NCBI GenBank assembly: GCA_946122785.1
Contig: CAMGYJ010000002.1
Span: 42,930,495-42,994,494 of the forward strand
Length of the DNA stretch: 64,000 nucleotides
DNA from: Linum tenue
Lineage: Eukaryota; Streptophyta; Magnoliopsida; Malpighiales; Linaceae
Direction of reading: 5' to 3'
Below the pieces are notes generated by a model. That model ran no database searches and was not told the DNA's origin. It saw nothing but the letters and a program-made list of their open reading frames with translations. Shown here piece by piece: positions 45,401 through 56,266 of this stretch. Numbering within the stretch: position 1 is the stretch's first letter; each line of letters begins with the position of its first letter. Position numbers and translations under genes: made by a program.

Positions 45401-46035
45401 TTCGAAGCTCACTTAGTTGATGGGCCAATTAACTTATGGTGACTCCATCATCCAGTGATAACTTTGCCTTCTACTTCTTTCATGTATGGTCGCAATATGT
45501 ACATCGAATAACAGTTTGGGTAAGGTATATATACAGTAACAAATTAAGCTCTAAACTAATACAAACGATGGTATTAGCAGAATCAATTAGCATTCACTGG
45601 GTTAGGACTACACATTCTTCCTAACTATCAGAGCGATCAATCAAAGCACAAAATTGCTTCACTAAAAGCATGAATTGATTCCACAGAGGTGGGAAGAAGG
45701 AGAAGATGGAAGTCGACCTACTAATCTAGAATAGTCAAGCTGGAAGGGATGTGTTGCTCTTCTTTTTGGGCTCGGATAGAATAACAACACTATTAGTGTA
45801 AAAGGAGAACAGAATTCATTAAGGGTAAAAGGGTAAATTAGATAGAAAATAATAAAATAAAATTATTTAAAATTCACCGTCAGATCTCATCTCTCACCAT
45901 TGCGACCCTTCTCCTCCGCCCCGCTTCTTCCTCCGCCGGAGTGAATCAGAGAGTCAGAGTTCTCTACTCACCAGAAACAGAGTTTCCGTCTCCTCTCGCT
46001 TTCTTTTTTCTGTACCTCTGTCTTTCTCTCTCAAG

Positions 46036-46754
46036 ATGACTATCGATTTTGCGCGGATTTTCGCTTCGGCGCTACTACTACTCCTCGCCGCCAACTCCGC
46101 CGCCGCGGTTGCGCCGTCCACACCGTCTCCAGAAGACTGCGTCACCAACCTGGTGGATTTCTCTTCGTGCTTCGGCTACGTTTCCGCGCCGCCGAACAGA
46201 TTCCGCCGCCACCGACTCTCGGCTAAGTGCTGCAGCGTCGTCTTGGAGTCGTTCCGCACCGGCGACAGCAACTGCTACTGTCGCCTGGTGAAGCTGCCGC
46301 TGCTGTTCGGGTTTTCGTTGAACCGCACCAGGATCGCATCTCTCCCTGCTCTCTGCTCCAGGCGTCACGCGAACGCGAGCTCCGCCGCCGCCGTGGCGCT
46401 CAAGGTAGGCTTGTTCAAGAGCTGTCTCCGTGATTGGGAAGCTATTGGCGCTGGTGCATTGTATGGGTACTATGCTAAAGCTGGTAGATTGAATGATGCC
46501 CTGTTGTTGTTTAATGAAATGAAGATTAAGGGGATTGAGTTGGATAGAGTTTTGTACAACCATTGCTCTCAGTTTATGTTAACCTTGGTAAGCTTGAGGA
46601 GGCTCTGGACGTCTACAAGGAGATGCAAACTTTTGGATTTGGACGAGATATTGTTACTTATAATGCACTCATAAACCTGCCATCCACAAACACGGTAAAA
46701 CAATTCACAAAAAGCGTACCAGAAACCTCTCAATCCATACCACAAATCCCCTAA
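46036..46754 (+). CDS. Chimeric lipid-transfer-protein / PPR frame inside the CACTA element
   Basis: ATG 46036 opens a 212-codon frame. Residues 1-26 are a signal peptide. About 30-118 follow the non-specific lipid-transfer-protein cysteine order C..C..CC..CxC..C (seven of the eight cysteines: DC, SSC, KCC, CYC, ALC), of the GPI-anchored subtype. At codon AAG|GTAGGC (about 46407) the sequence changes to pentatricopeptide-repeat type: YYAKAGRLNDALLLFNEMK, then, in the next frame from 46563, VNLGKLEEALDVYKEMQ and VTYNALINL, ending near 46680. The junction sits on a GT that looks like an old splice donor. Inference: two unrelated host genes were captured and joined by the transposon. Neither half is complete; expression is unknown. 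The protein, if made, would be a secreted LTP-like domain with a short foreign tail. Confidence 0.6.
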
Positions 46755-47335
46755 AACAAACCAAAAACCCCACAAAGCATACAACAAATATTCCGAAAGC
46801 ACACCAGAAACCTCATAATGCAAACCACAAACATGCTAAAGCAAACCACAAACCTTCTAATGCAGACCAAAAATATATTAAAACAAACCAAAAACCCCAC
46901 AAATCAAACCATAAAATTTTCGAAAGCACACCATAAACTTCTTAATGCAAACCAGAAACACAATAAAGCAAACTAGAAACCTCCGAATGCATGCCACAAA
47001 TCTCCTAAAACAAACCACAAACCTAACAAAGCAAACCACAACATTTGCGAAGCACACCAGAAACCTCATAATGCAAACCACAAACACAGTAAATCAAACC
47101 ACAAAAAAGCAAAACATAAACGTCCTAATGCAGACCACAAATATATTAAAACAAACCAGAAACCCCTCAATGCAAACCACAAAATTTTTGAAAGCAAACC
47201 AAAAACTTCTCAATGCAAACCACAAACACGATAAAACAAACCAGAAACTTCTTAATGCAAACCACAAACACGATAAAGCAAACCACAAAAGATATACAAA
47301 AATATGAGAAACCAAACCATAAATCTCACAATGCA
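46690..47335. repeat. A/C-rich irregular tandem repeat
   Basis: Dozens of short words of the form CAAACCACAAAC, CTAATGCAAACCA and ATAAAACAAACCA alternate in higher-order units. An open frame across it (Gln/Thr/Asn-rich) results from the repeat. It directly follows the PPR fragment. Confidence 0.85.
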
Positions 47336-47339
47336 CACC

Positions 47340-47590
47340 ATAACATCCGTTGGTCGTTGACCGGTCAACTAAGACCATTGACCGGTCAACGAAGACAGTT
47401 GACCAAACTCCGATAACCGTCAGTGAGTAGATTCCGGCGCTGATAGGCATATTCCGGCCCCGATGACTAGATTCCGACGCCGGTAAGCATATTCCGACCA
47501 CGGTGAGCATATTCCGGCGAAAAAAAAAGCATATTCCGGTGACCGGCGACCAGATTCCGGCGACCAAAATTTTGGGCCGAAAATAAAAAA
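47340..47590. repeat. TTGACCGGTCAAC and ATTCCGGCG word cluster
   Basis: Three TTGACC-type words (two containing the palindrome TTGACCGGTCAA) are followed by about eight ATTCCGGC/ATTCCGAC words in 140 bp, inside the CACTA element. Confidence 0.8.
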
Positions 47591-47818
47591 TATTTTTTTT
47601 AATTTTTAATTTTGTTTTTAATTTTTTATTATTATTTAAATATATTTTTTATAATGAAAATTATACCCGTGCTTTGATTTTACACTAGGTCAACTCATCT
47701 AATAAAAAGTCATCACAATCCTAGCTTCCTATTGGTTGGAGACTAGTGTTGTTACAATAACAACAAAATGAGTGTTGTTATAGTATCTAGTCCCCTTCTT
47801 TTTTTCCTTTTCAGCTAC

Positions 47819-47941
47819 TATGCTGGAAAGTAGCGGGAGTTCAGAGAAGAAAAAATCAAAGCCAAATAATCGTCCGCCGCGAGTAGCAGGAACAGGTCGG
47901 AGAAGAACTATGTGGGACGAGTCCTTTCCAATGACCAGAAG
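47819..47941 (+). other. Exon-like open stretch near the CACTA right end
   Basis: A pyrimidine-rich CTTTTCAG precedes ATG 47820, and about 41 basic, Ser-rich codons run to CAGAAG|GTAAAG, a good donor. It may be a captured or element first exon. No family recognised. Confidence 0.3.
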
Positions 47942-48614
47942 GTAAAGGTTTTTTTTTTTTTTTGCTTTTGTGATTTTGGGTTTTTCTATGCGAGCCTGTC
48001 AAACGTATACTCTGTTCTGTTTTTGGGCTGGACAAAAGCTAGTTTCTTTTCATTTTTGACATGTCAAAGGTCGCATGTGTGCGAGTTGAATTTGTAGGTC
48101 ATTTTGGGGTTTAAATTAAAATCAGGAAAATTATTCGTTTTTACCTATTTTGACCATTAATTCATCTCACTTTTTAAGTTACATGAAAGAGACTTTGATT
48201 GAGCTCTAAAAATGCCATAATTTAGATACTAAATGAAGGAATATGGTATAATATATTAGGAATAGGAAGGAACATCAATTTTACCTTAAATCATAGGTGC
48301 AATTGTGAATGAATTAACTTCACGGGTAATTCAACCCAATTGTCTTGACCTCTACGGGTATTGGTACAATATGTAACATTTTTTGTTAAGTGTTGCCTAA
48401 AATAGAAGAATATATAACACAAGTTATTTTATTGTACAAATGTTGCATATTATTAACAATATGTAACAAAAATTATGGTGGGGCTCATTTGTGTTGCATA
48501 AGATTTATATTAAGCAACACAAAATGAAGGTGTTGCATATATCTATTTTATGTGACACTTTTAAAAAGTGTTGCAGAACGAGTGTTGCATAAAGTCACTT
48601 TTCCTGTAGTGTAT

Positions 48615-51110
48615 TGACTTAACATGGGTGAGACCTAATACTTGGGAAAGAAATTTATCTACGAAGAAAATGATAACGAAAGAATATTAAGCACACAACA
48701 CTTGAATCTACGCGGTTTAGTCTCAAGATGACAAGATATGTGGTCATCGATTGTAGTTCGCTACAAACTCGCCCTATAGAGGCCAGGATTGTATTCTCTC
48801 GGGTCTCTTGCGATACCCTTAGTTCGGAAGCGAGATACGGTTCTATTAAAGAAGAGGTTGATTTAGGAGGTTGAGATTCCTCCAATTTTGCAGAACCTAT
48901 GAGTTCGAAAAGTAAAGTGGACTAGAAAATAAATCTACACTACTGGGGAAGTGAGAGAGCAGAGAAGGAAAGCGTTGCATAGGCAATGTTTCCCTCCTAG
49001 GTATCCTAACCACGCACCCACGATGATCGAAGCATAGGAGCTGCCGATTTTTTATTCCGTTATATCTCAGCTTATGTCGAAGCATTTTCCTGAACTAATG
49101 GGCAGCAATGACGCTTCGAATTTCTCACTTGAGGCGTCACGTTCTTTGATTGAATGACGTTTGATCGAGTAGGACTACTATTTCTAAATCCATAATAAAC
49201 GATTAGGATTTTGATCCTTACACCTCGAAGGAGTCTAAGGTCAACTAAGCAATCATTCGAATCAACAAATATAAAAATAGAGGAAATCAAGTATAACATG
49301 TATGAAAATCAAACAATTGTATTAACCAAAATATTGAGTTTACATGGGTAGAACCCCTAGGGTTCACATACCTACGCAACTAAGCAACTTAGCCGACCAT
49401 AGGGAGGGTTTCCTGGATGTTCATCATGGAAACGAAAGCCATAACATAGAAATCAGGCCCAATGGCGCCAATTCTCCCTCGAAGGTGATGTAGCTCTAAG
49501 TTAGGAGGGTAATAATAATATGTAAGCAGGGTAATGATCCTTCCTTGACCTCTCGCCTCCCCTTCTCAAACTCTAGCTTTAGAGCCCTGTTTATAGATAT
49601 TTGATTAGGCTTTCTGAGAAGAAAAACTCTCCCCTACTGCGTCATCGGCGTCCTTTGATATTTACAATTCGACCTCCATTGATCCAAAGGTTACGAAGTA
49701 TCCAATGCCCCCTAGCTACCTGTAATGATGTAACAACTATAACTTTGTAGAATTAACCATTAATATATTCATAGAAGTAGTCAACCCCTATAATTGACCC
49801 TTATGGTAGGCTTGACTGACAATGCGATGGATCTAACCAATTGTAGCCAAGTTAACTGGCCAATATGGTCGACCTAACCAACTTTGGAATCTACTGAAAG
49901 CTCCCAACAAATTCCAAGTAAGATTACTTGAATTTACTACATGTCATGGTAGCAAACTCCTAAGGAAAATTACTTTCAAAACCGTTTTCCTCTATTGATG
50001 TTATTAAATTGAAATTCGACCAATTTTAAAATTATGATCGTGGGAGATGCTTGGCCCAATATATAATTTTGGAGTAGGAAAACTACCAGAAATTGGTTCC
50101 TACACTACTATAACCCTTTATATAAAAAGCGAATCAAGTGAGTTATCATAATGCATAATTATTCTTCATGGACTATATACCATAGGTGCGTTATTTAATT
50201 TAGTGATACACAAAATTACACCATTAATATAGTAAAAAATAAAGCACTCAAACCATTAATATGTTCAAAAATAAAGTACTCAAACCTAGTTAACCTTATG
50301 GTCGACTTGATTAAGAATGTGATGGACATGAGCAACTTTATAGCCGAACTAACCTGTCAATATGATCGACCTTACCAATTGAGTCTACCGAATACCCAGG
50401 TAAGATTTATTTGAATTTACTACAAGTCATAGATGTCATGGTAGCAAACTCGTAAGATAAATTACTTTCAAAGGAGAAGATACAAACCAATTAGAAAAGA
50501 ATTGATTAATGGTTATGCATATAATCTTGAATCTTGACACATATATAGCAAAACTAGTTTTACACTTGGCCGAAAAATTTCATTTCATCATTTATAGAAC
50601 AATTCGTGATTCTCGAGTTAGGACAAACTCTCAAACAATTATTAAGAGTCCAAATTATTGGATAGAAATACTTGATTATTGGATAAAATGTGTTTATCCC
50701 AAGTGAAACTTGACATACGCCATACTCCTTACGATGATCAAATTATCTAATTTTGACTCATTTTTATGTGTTAAATATCTGTTGAGGGTCTTATGTCATA
50801 ATTTGTCTATCAAAACACTCAAATTTAGTATTTTATACAATAGTGTAAATACAATTTATTAACCAAATCTTTCAAACTTTAAAATTATCAGCCATAACTT
50901 CAAAATACAAAGTATTAGCCAAACGTTAACTCCCCGTTAGCATTTTTGTTAGCAAAATTTAATAGTTATACCTTTACAAAAATTAATTAAGAAAATATTT
51001 AAAAAATTATTAAAATAAATGAAAATTGATTAATATTTTGATGTGAAAAAAGATTTAATACAAAATATTTGGTTAAAATATTGAAAATTCTGAAAGGTAT
51101 AGCTAATGAA
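48615..51110. other. Intergenic region without recognised gene
   Basis: 48650-49700 is moderately GC-balanced and may be an unrecognised old repeat, but no domain reads out in any frame. 49799-50470 holds a duplicated block (separate entry). 50475-50560 matches 63190-63250. The rest is AT-rich. Confidence 0.45.
49799..50470. repeat. Two direct copies of a 190-bp block
   Basis: 49799-49990 and 50286-50470 share GACTTGA.T, AATGTGATGGA-type, GCCAAGTTAACTGG-type and TGAATTTACTACA.GTCAT, and TGTCATGGTAGCAAACTC words in order. A third partial copy is at 27945. Confidence 0.85.
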
Positions 51111-52414
51111 GGGTTAATATTTTCGTATGGCCTGAACTTTGATCAAAATAAACATCTTGGCCAATCTTTTCGATCTATAACATCCTGGCCCGAACTATAC
51201 ACCAAAATAAACAATTTGGCCAGATCCGACTTTTGACCATTAACTTGGACGGTCAAATACGTTGACTAACGGTCAACGCGCCACGTCACTGCCCAGTCAA
51301 CAATTTTCACATAATTTTTTTTACAATTTCCACCTATTATCATTTTTTTTATACATTTTGAACGCCAAAAAAAAGTTAAACAAAAATTAATCAAAATAAA
51401 AAATAAAGCCTTCATCTCCTCTCTGATCCCTTTCATTCCCCGCTGTCGTCTGCTATCCCTTTCACATCCAGGCAGTTACGGATTTGGCTGTTAACAATTT
51501 CAGGAAGGTGATTTCTCTCCTCGGCAAGCCGAATCGAATAGGTCACGCCAGATTCAGAAGAGCCCCTGTTTCTGTTTCTGCTTCTGATTCTACCTCCGCC
51601 GCCGCCGTGGCGGTCGGTCCTCCGAAGGGGAAGAAGATCGTTCAGGATCAGCCGGGGCCGTCTTCTTACTCTGCTCCAGTGATTGTTCCTCCGACGACGG
51701 AACAAGGGTCTGGCTCTGTTTCCGGTGGCTCGGCGTTCAAGGTCTACCAGCCGAAAACGATTCACCGGCTGCCTCCCTTGCCGACCAACCACCACCACCA
51801 CCACCAGAAGGCGGCGGCGGTCGCGGTGGCGAAGGAGAGGAACGAATTAGTGCCGTCTTCTACCATCAATTTCTCGAATTCGCCTTCGATTTTAGCCGCT
51901 ACTACCTCGTTCATGTCCTCCCTGACTGGGGATACAGACAGTATGCAGAGATCTATGTCGTCCTCCGAGTTTCAGTTCACCCTGCCCTCTCACGGGAAGC
52001 CTCCCTTGTCTTCCTCCTCCCTCAAGAGAAAGTGCAGCTCCATGGATGACGTCAGATGCGGCTCCTCCTCTGACCGCTGCCATTGCTCCAAGAAAAGGTT
52101 CGCCCTTTATGCCCCAAATTCCAATAAATCTTGAGTTAATTTAATGGGTTTTTCTGGGTTTTTGTTTTTTATTTTGTTTAATTTTTGTTTTTGTTTTTTT
52201 TTTCAAAAATTTAAGTGAAAATTGTTGACTTGGCAGTGACGTGGCGCGTTGACCGTTAATCAACGCGTTTGACCATCCAAGTTAACGGTCAAAAGTCAGA
52301 TCTGGCCAAATTGTTTATTTTGGTGTATAGTTCGGGCCAGGATGTTATAGATCGAAAAGATTGTCCAGGATGTTTATTTTCGTCAAAGTTCAGGCCATAC
52401 GAAAATATTAACCC
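51111..52414. mobile_element. Pack-MULE with captured WRKY gene piece
   Basis: Terminal inverted repeats of about 208 bp (51111-51318, 52207-52414) begin GGGTTAATATTTTCGTATGG and end near GTTGACTGGGCA; similarity is high across the whole length. The 888-bp interior carries a host gene fragment and no transposase. Long TIRs plus captured exon define a Pack-MULE. No clear 9-bp target duplication: flanks GCTAATGAA and TATTAAATT do not match. Confidence 0.88.
51472..52134 (+). pseudogene. WRKY group IId fragment (WRKY7/11/15/17-like), no WRKY domain
   Basis: The frame enters without ATG at about 51472. It reads LAVNNFRKVISLLG, then the HARF motif GHARFRRAP (residues about 25-33) that marks WRKY group IId, a Ser/Pro-rich middle with a His run (HHHHH), TSFMSSLTGDTDSMQ, FTLPSHGKPPLSS and the start of the plant zinc-cluster, RCHCSKKR (to 52098). 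Right there AAAAG|GTTCGC looks like the original first splice donor. The last 12 codons are intron sequence, ending at TGA 52132-52134. The WRKYGQK DNA-binding domain lies in later exons of such genes and is absent. As a protein it would hold regulatory parts of a WRKY factor without DNA binding; as RNA it could pair with the parent. Expression is not shown. Confidence 0.85.
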
Positions 52415-53416
52415 TATTAAATTTTATTTACTAAATTTGTACCAATTGCTAGTTCTTGAAATTTGTAGTAACCTTCAACCCATGGTTGTTGTCTACATGT
52501 TGGCTTGTAAGAATCTCAAACCAAGACACTCTCACACTTTTTCAAGGGTTCTCGTCTTAACATGATCCTTTAGTGTATAAGTTCCAACTTTTTTAATGTG
52601 CATTTGCAAAATTTTCCTTATTTTTGGTGTTACTTCTAGAACAAAATATGCATTATATATCTTAATAATTGATAAATCATGTCAACAACTACAATGCACA
52701 TAGATATAGGTGCATTAAAAACGTCGTATCATTTAAAGAATTAAATTATTGTGATGTAAGGTTTATCCCTCATTCTTGACAAGTTAAAAGATGTCAGGTG
52801 GCATATAAGCACACTCCACACATTCATAAAAAAAAAAATTGTCAAGAAAGGATACAACACAAGTTTTCCCCCATCATTTTATTATTAGAAGTGAGAGTAT
52901 ACGATGGATTTTTGAATGTTTTGATTCTCCAAATTGATTCATTCAGTCAATTTGTGTATTGTAATTTGATACATTGGTTAAATGTATAACTTTCAAAATA
53001 TTTTGTTTGGATGTTTAGTTGTGTTTTTGTTATTAAAAAAAGTTTGGTAGAAAATTTCTTTTTAACAATTTCACATTTTGGTAGAGACGGATAGTTGCTC
53101 AGTTTGAGTTATTTTGAGTAATTGTAGATGAGCATATAAAAAAAGATAATACATGTATTCTATCTCAAATTTAGCTAAAAATTTATTTAATCTTTGACAT
53201 TAGTTGGTTAAATACATGAAATCCCAGCCTTCAAAGGCACCAAGATTTGTGAATGCAAAGATTAAGAAAAGGGAAAAGCCCAATAATAATTATTTGAAAG
53301 GGAAAGTACATAGAGAGGATTTGTAAATGTAAACTGCAGCCGCAGTAAGGCTTGATTATTCATCATCGTGTTGACAGTGATGAGCTTCTTTTACTTTGCG
53401 CTCCACCAGCCGATTA
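52415..53416. other. Spacer downstream of the peptide gene at 53417
   Basis: No gene. 52835-52905 and 53225-53416 match 63275-63350 and 63360-63533 in order and orientation: the 3' flanks of the two paralogous loci are homologous. Confidence 0.7.
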
Positions 53417-53795
53417 TTAGCAACAGAATACGCAGTTAGGCGTTAAAAAAGAACGACAGGAACAACACCATTCTTTGGGGCATTCTGCATCCGGATTTCT
53501 GCAGAGGATCCGCGCTTCGTCTAACACCAAAAGATCTCGAGAATCAAATAAATCTGAATTATCATGATCACAGCAAAAGATGGAGTCTCTTAATAAGTTC
53601 ATGACTAATACATATATATAATAAGCTATGATTAAGAACTGTACAAGAAATAGGAGTAATTAACTGAAGAAAACCTGAGTGGTGGTCAGAGCGGGGGAAT
53701 GGGATTGCAGCCACCGAGGAAGGCAAGACGGCGACGACCAACGCAATCATGAGTAGAACACTGATTAAAACACCAACTAATTTGTTGGCCTTCAT
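53417..53795 (-). CDS. Secreted cysteine-rich peptide precursor, two exons
   Basis: Exons 53795-53675 and 53520-53417 give 74 residues (donor CTCAG|GTTTTC, acceptor GTGTTAG|AC, phase 1). Exon 1: MKANKL start, hydrophobic core about residues 6-25, then LPSSVAAIPFPRSDHHS; signal cleavage is likely after VAA. Exon 2 encodes an acidic lead (DEARIL) and a core with eight cysteines, C-x6-C-x4-CC-x-C-x7-C-x2-CC, ending at the last cysteine. Spacing is the same as at 12274 except that one middle cysteine is a proline. Eight cysteines could make four disulphides; the C-C-CC-C-C order recalls knottins, with an added CC end. Likely acts outside the cell; defence or signalling roles are guesses. No named family recognised. 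Its best relative is the broken locus at 63534. Confidence 0.8.
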
Positions 53796-53886
53796 CGTGT
53801 CAATCAGTAGTCGGACGATGGAAAAATGAACGGAATGGTAGTAATGTACGTGTGTGAGTGAGTGGTGTTTATTGTTGTGCTGTAAC

Positions 53887-53897
53887 CATTTATATAT
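53887..53897 (-). promoter_or_regulatory. TATA box of peptide gene at 53417
   Basis: Minus strand ATATATAAATG lies about 95 bp before the ATG. The same block, TAACCATTTATATATG on the plus strand, sits in front of the paralogue at 63919. Confidence 0.65.
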
Positions 53898-54065
53898 GGG
53901 CTAGGCCCAAAGGTGCTGCCGTCGCCGGTAGAGGTGCTCCGTCCGGTCGATATGCTCCGTTTTTAACCTCAGAAAAAAAAAGAAAAAAAAAAAGCAATGC
54001 CTGGTTAACTTTTTCAACATCCATTATATAAAATTAAAAGAAGATAATTAGAAACAAAAAAGGTT

Positions 54066-54410
54066 TCCGCAACCGACACCCGTCACCGACTTTTATTGCC
54101 GATCAACCGCGGACCTCATATGCGCGATCGGGTTGCCCATAGAAATCAAATGAGCAATTAGCTGCATCCTATCCTATCTAGCTGGGTCGTTAGTTATTAG
54201 GCTAATATAATCAAAAGAATACGTTGATGTGATCGTAGTTTTTCTTTTCAAAATGATCGCATCAAAAGAATATGTTGATGTGATAAGGACTTATATTATC
54301 GTTATTAACGGTTAGATGTTATTTTTTTTTATGTTAGTTTTCAGAATGAAAGAGGCCATGGCGCAAATTAATTTGTTCAACCGTGCATTACTTTTGTAAT
54401 AATAACATAC
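54066..54410. repeat. Blocks shared with 28550-28680 (direct) and 27718-27930 (inverted)
   Basis: 54066-54215 aligns with the promoter-side block of the peptide gene at 28975 in direct orientation. 54192-54410 aligns with 27718-27930 in inverted orientation. Confidence 0.78.
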
Positions 54411-55726
54411 TAGGTGGCGATGGCCCGCCTTGTCGTGGGGCGGAGATGGTCTATACCTCTATGGCATGTATTATGTGGCCCGTTATGGTGTTTTGTTAGT
54501 ATTATTAACCTAAAATTTGTTTTTGTTAGCAATTTTGTTAGTAATACTGACTTAACAATATGATATTGATTGAGAATAGATATATGGCGGTCAACATCAA
54601 AATTAAAATTTTTGGCTAATAAATGATATTTACCTAAATCCAAGTAGACTCATTGATTATGGGTAGGGTATGTGTGACGTAAATATGAGTTTGAAAGTTT
54701 GAATATGAGTTTGGGTAGGTTATTAATATGAGTTGGGTATGAATACCCATTTATTCGAGGATGTTTTAATTACACATACAAAAATTATACCTATTAATAT
54801 AACTTCAAAAGTTTAGGTACTAAGATGTAAGACACAAAAAAAATAGGTACTAAAATGTTATGTTCCATAAATATTTTGAGGACTTATATGCCAAAAAATT
54901 AATTTTGGATATAAATCTAAAGATGTATTAAGTTTAGGTATCCAACTGTAATTTGCATATCCGAGGCTTAATTTCTTTTATGGTGATGTATTTAACATGA
55001 TAATTACTTACATTTTTATAGAAATAGAAAAATATATATTTGATATTTATAATTGTTGAAAATTCCATGTATAATTGTTGAAAAATCTAGAACGAGTGAA
55101 AAAGAAAAACTCTAGAGAGAAGCAAAAGAGATACAAACTGGAACTCGGTAAAACTTTCATGCCTTAAAATCCCATAGTGGAAAATGACAACTTTCTAATA
55201 AGTAATAACATATATATTTGTTTTTAATTGGACTCAACATTGAGCTGAAAAAGTTAGTGGTTCATGGTTCAATTATTAATTCTCTAGACTGTTGGTTAGT
55301 CGTGTATGGACCCTTTCATACTTGTGATTAGGGTTAGACGAAGAAGGCAAAGAAAGAAATAAAGAAAGGGTTATGGAAGGCAAGTAAAAAATGAATTGAA
55401 GGGGAAGTAGATGATGGAAATGTTTGGAGCAATTCTTTTAGTTGGCCGTCAATGCAACATTCAACCATTTTCACCGTAGCAATTTATTGACACTTGGTTA
55501 TGTAGATATCGCATATTTTGTTACATGTAGTTAATAGAAGTGTGTTTAGTACCCCATAAACGTACTAAATGAAGTGTGTTTAGTTCATCGATTGGTGGAT
55601 TGGATTCATGAATTCAAGTGAAATCTAAACATTGGACCAATATGTGTAAATGTAAAAAAAATGTACATACAAAAATCTCCTAAAATTTAGATTCCAAAAC
55701 ATAATTCTTCAATGATTTTAAATTAA

Positions 55727-56003
55727 AATTAAATTTGGGGTATCAATGTAAAATGTACATTATATTGACTAAATTGTAATTTAATTAAATTTGGGATATC
55801 AAAATGTAATATTTTAGGCAACACTAACTTGACTTCAACTTTCGTAAAAAAAAAAACTTGACTTCAACTATAAAATTAATTTTGGGGTATCAAAATGTAA
55901 AATATATATTACAGTGACCAAATTATAATTTAATTAAATTTGGAATATCAAAATATAATATTTTAGGCAACAATAACTTTACTTCAACTTTATATATACT
56001 AAT
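55727..56003. repeat. Tandem duplication, unit about 150 bp
   Basis: Two copies share ATTAAATTTGG.ATATCAAAATGTAATATTTTAGGCAACA-type words (given here in parts: TTTAATTAAATTTGG, ATTTTAGGCAACA, CTTGACTTCAACT), offset by 150 bp. Confidence 0.85.
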
Positions 56004-56079
56004 ATTTCTTGTGATTATTCTTTGTGTAGGTTATCGGTATGGCGCGAACTAAGAACACATCACGGAAGACCGTTTATCC

Positions 56080-56266
56080 CAGGGGTGGACCCAAGTTAGT
56101 GTAAGGGTTGTCAATTGACAACGCTTGGATTCAAATTTGGGACAAAAAATCTTTGTAAAATTTTGTTTTTGTGGTGATAGTATTCAAACACTATACTATT
56201 TGACAACCCTAAGTGATTTTGGTTTATTGTTGAATACCCTTAATAAGGTTTCTTGGTCCGCCACTG
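56080..56266. mobile_element. Short hAT-like MITE, 187 bp
   Basis: The ends CAGGGGTGGACC and, inverted, CAGTGGCGGACC are related. The flanks GTTTATCC and GTTCCGCC agree at 5 of 8 bases, so an old 8-bp duplication is possible. Confidence 0.55.

Larger units (their letters stand above)
42674..48611 (-). mobile_element. CACTA (En/Spm) transposon with captured gene pieces
   Basis: The ends read CACTACGGGAAAAGTG and, inverted, CACTACAGGAAAAGTG, with 3-bp target duplication TAT (42671-42673, 48612-48614). Both ends have subterminal repeats around GTGTTGCATA (42700-42900 and 48380-48600), the usual binding sites for the element protein. The 5.9-kb interior has only the N-terminal part of a transposase (minus strand), a chimeric host-derived frame (plus strand), a minisatellite-like tract and a nested MITE. 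It cannot move alone. Confidence 0.93.
53898..56079. other. Intergenic spacer
   Basis: Holds the duplicated blocks at 54066-54410 and the tandem repeat at 55727-56003. Otherwise AT-rich without a gene. Confidence 0.5.

Noticed and set aside
45436..45624. Short frame inside the CACTA element
   Set aside because: No domain, AT-rich, no splice or start context.
46945..47307. 120-codon Gln/Thr/Asn-rich frame
   Set aside because: Translation of the A/C-rich tandem repeat, with no start context.
51111..52414. Reading the WRKY fragment as a functional transcription factor gene
   Set aside because: No ATG in frame at the start, no WRKYGQK domain, and long terminal inverted repeats on both sides show a transposon-carried fragment.
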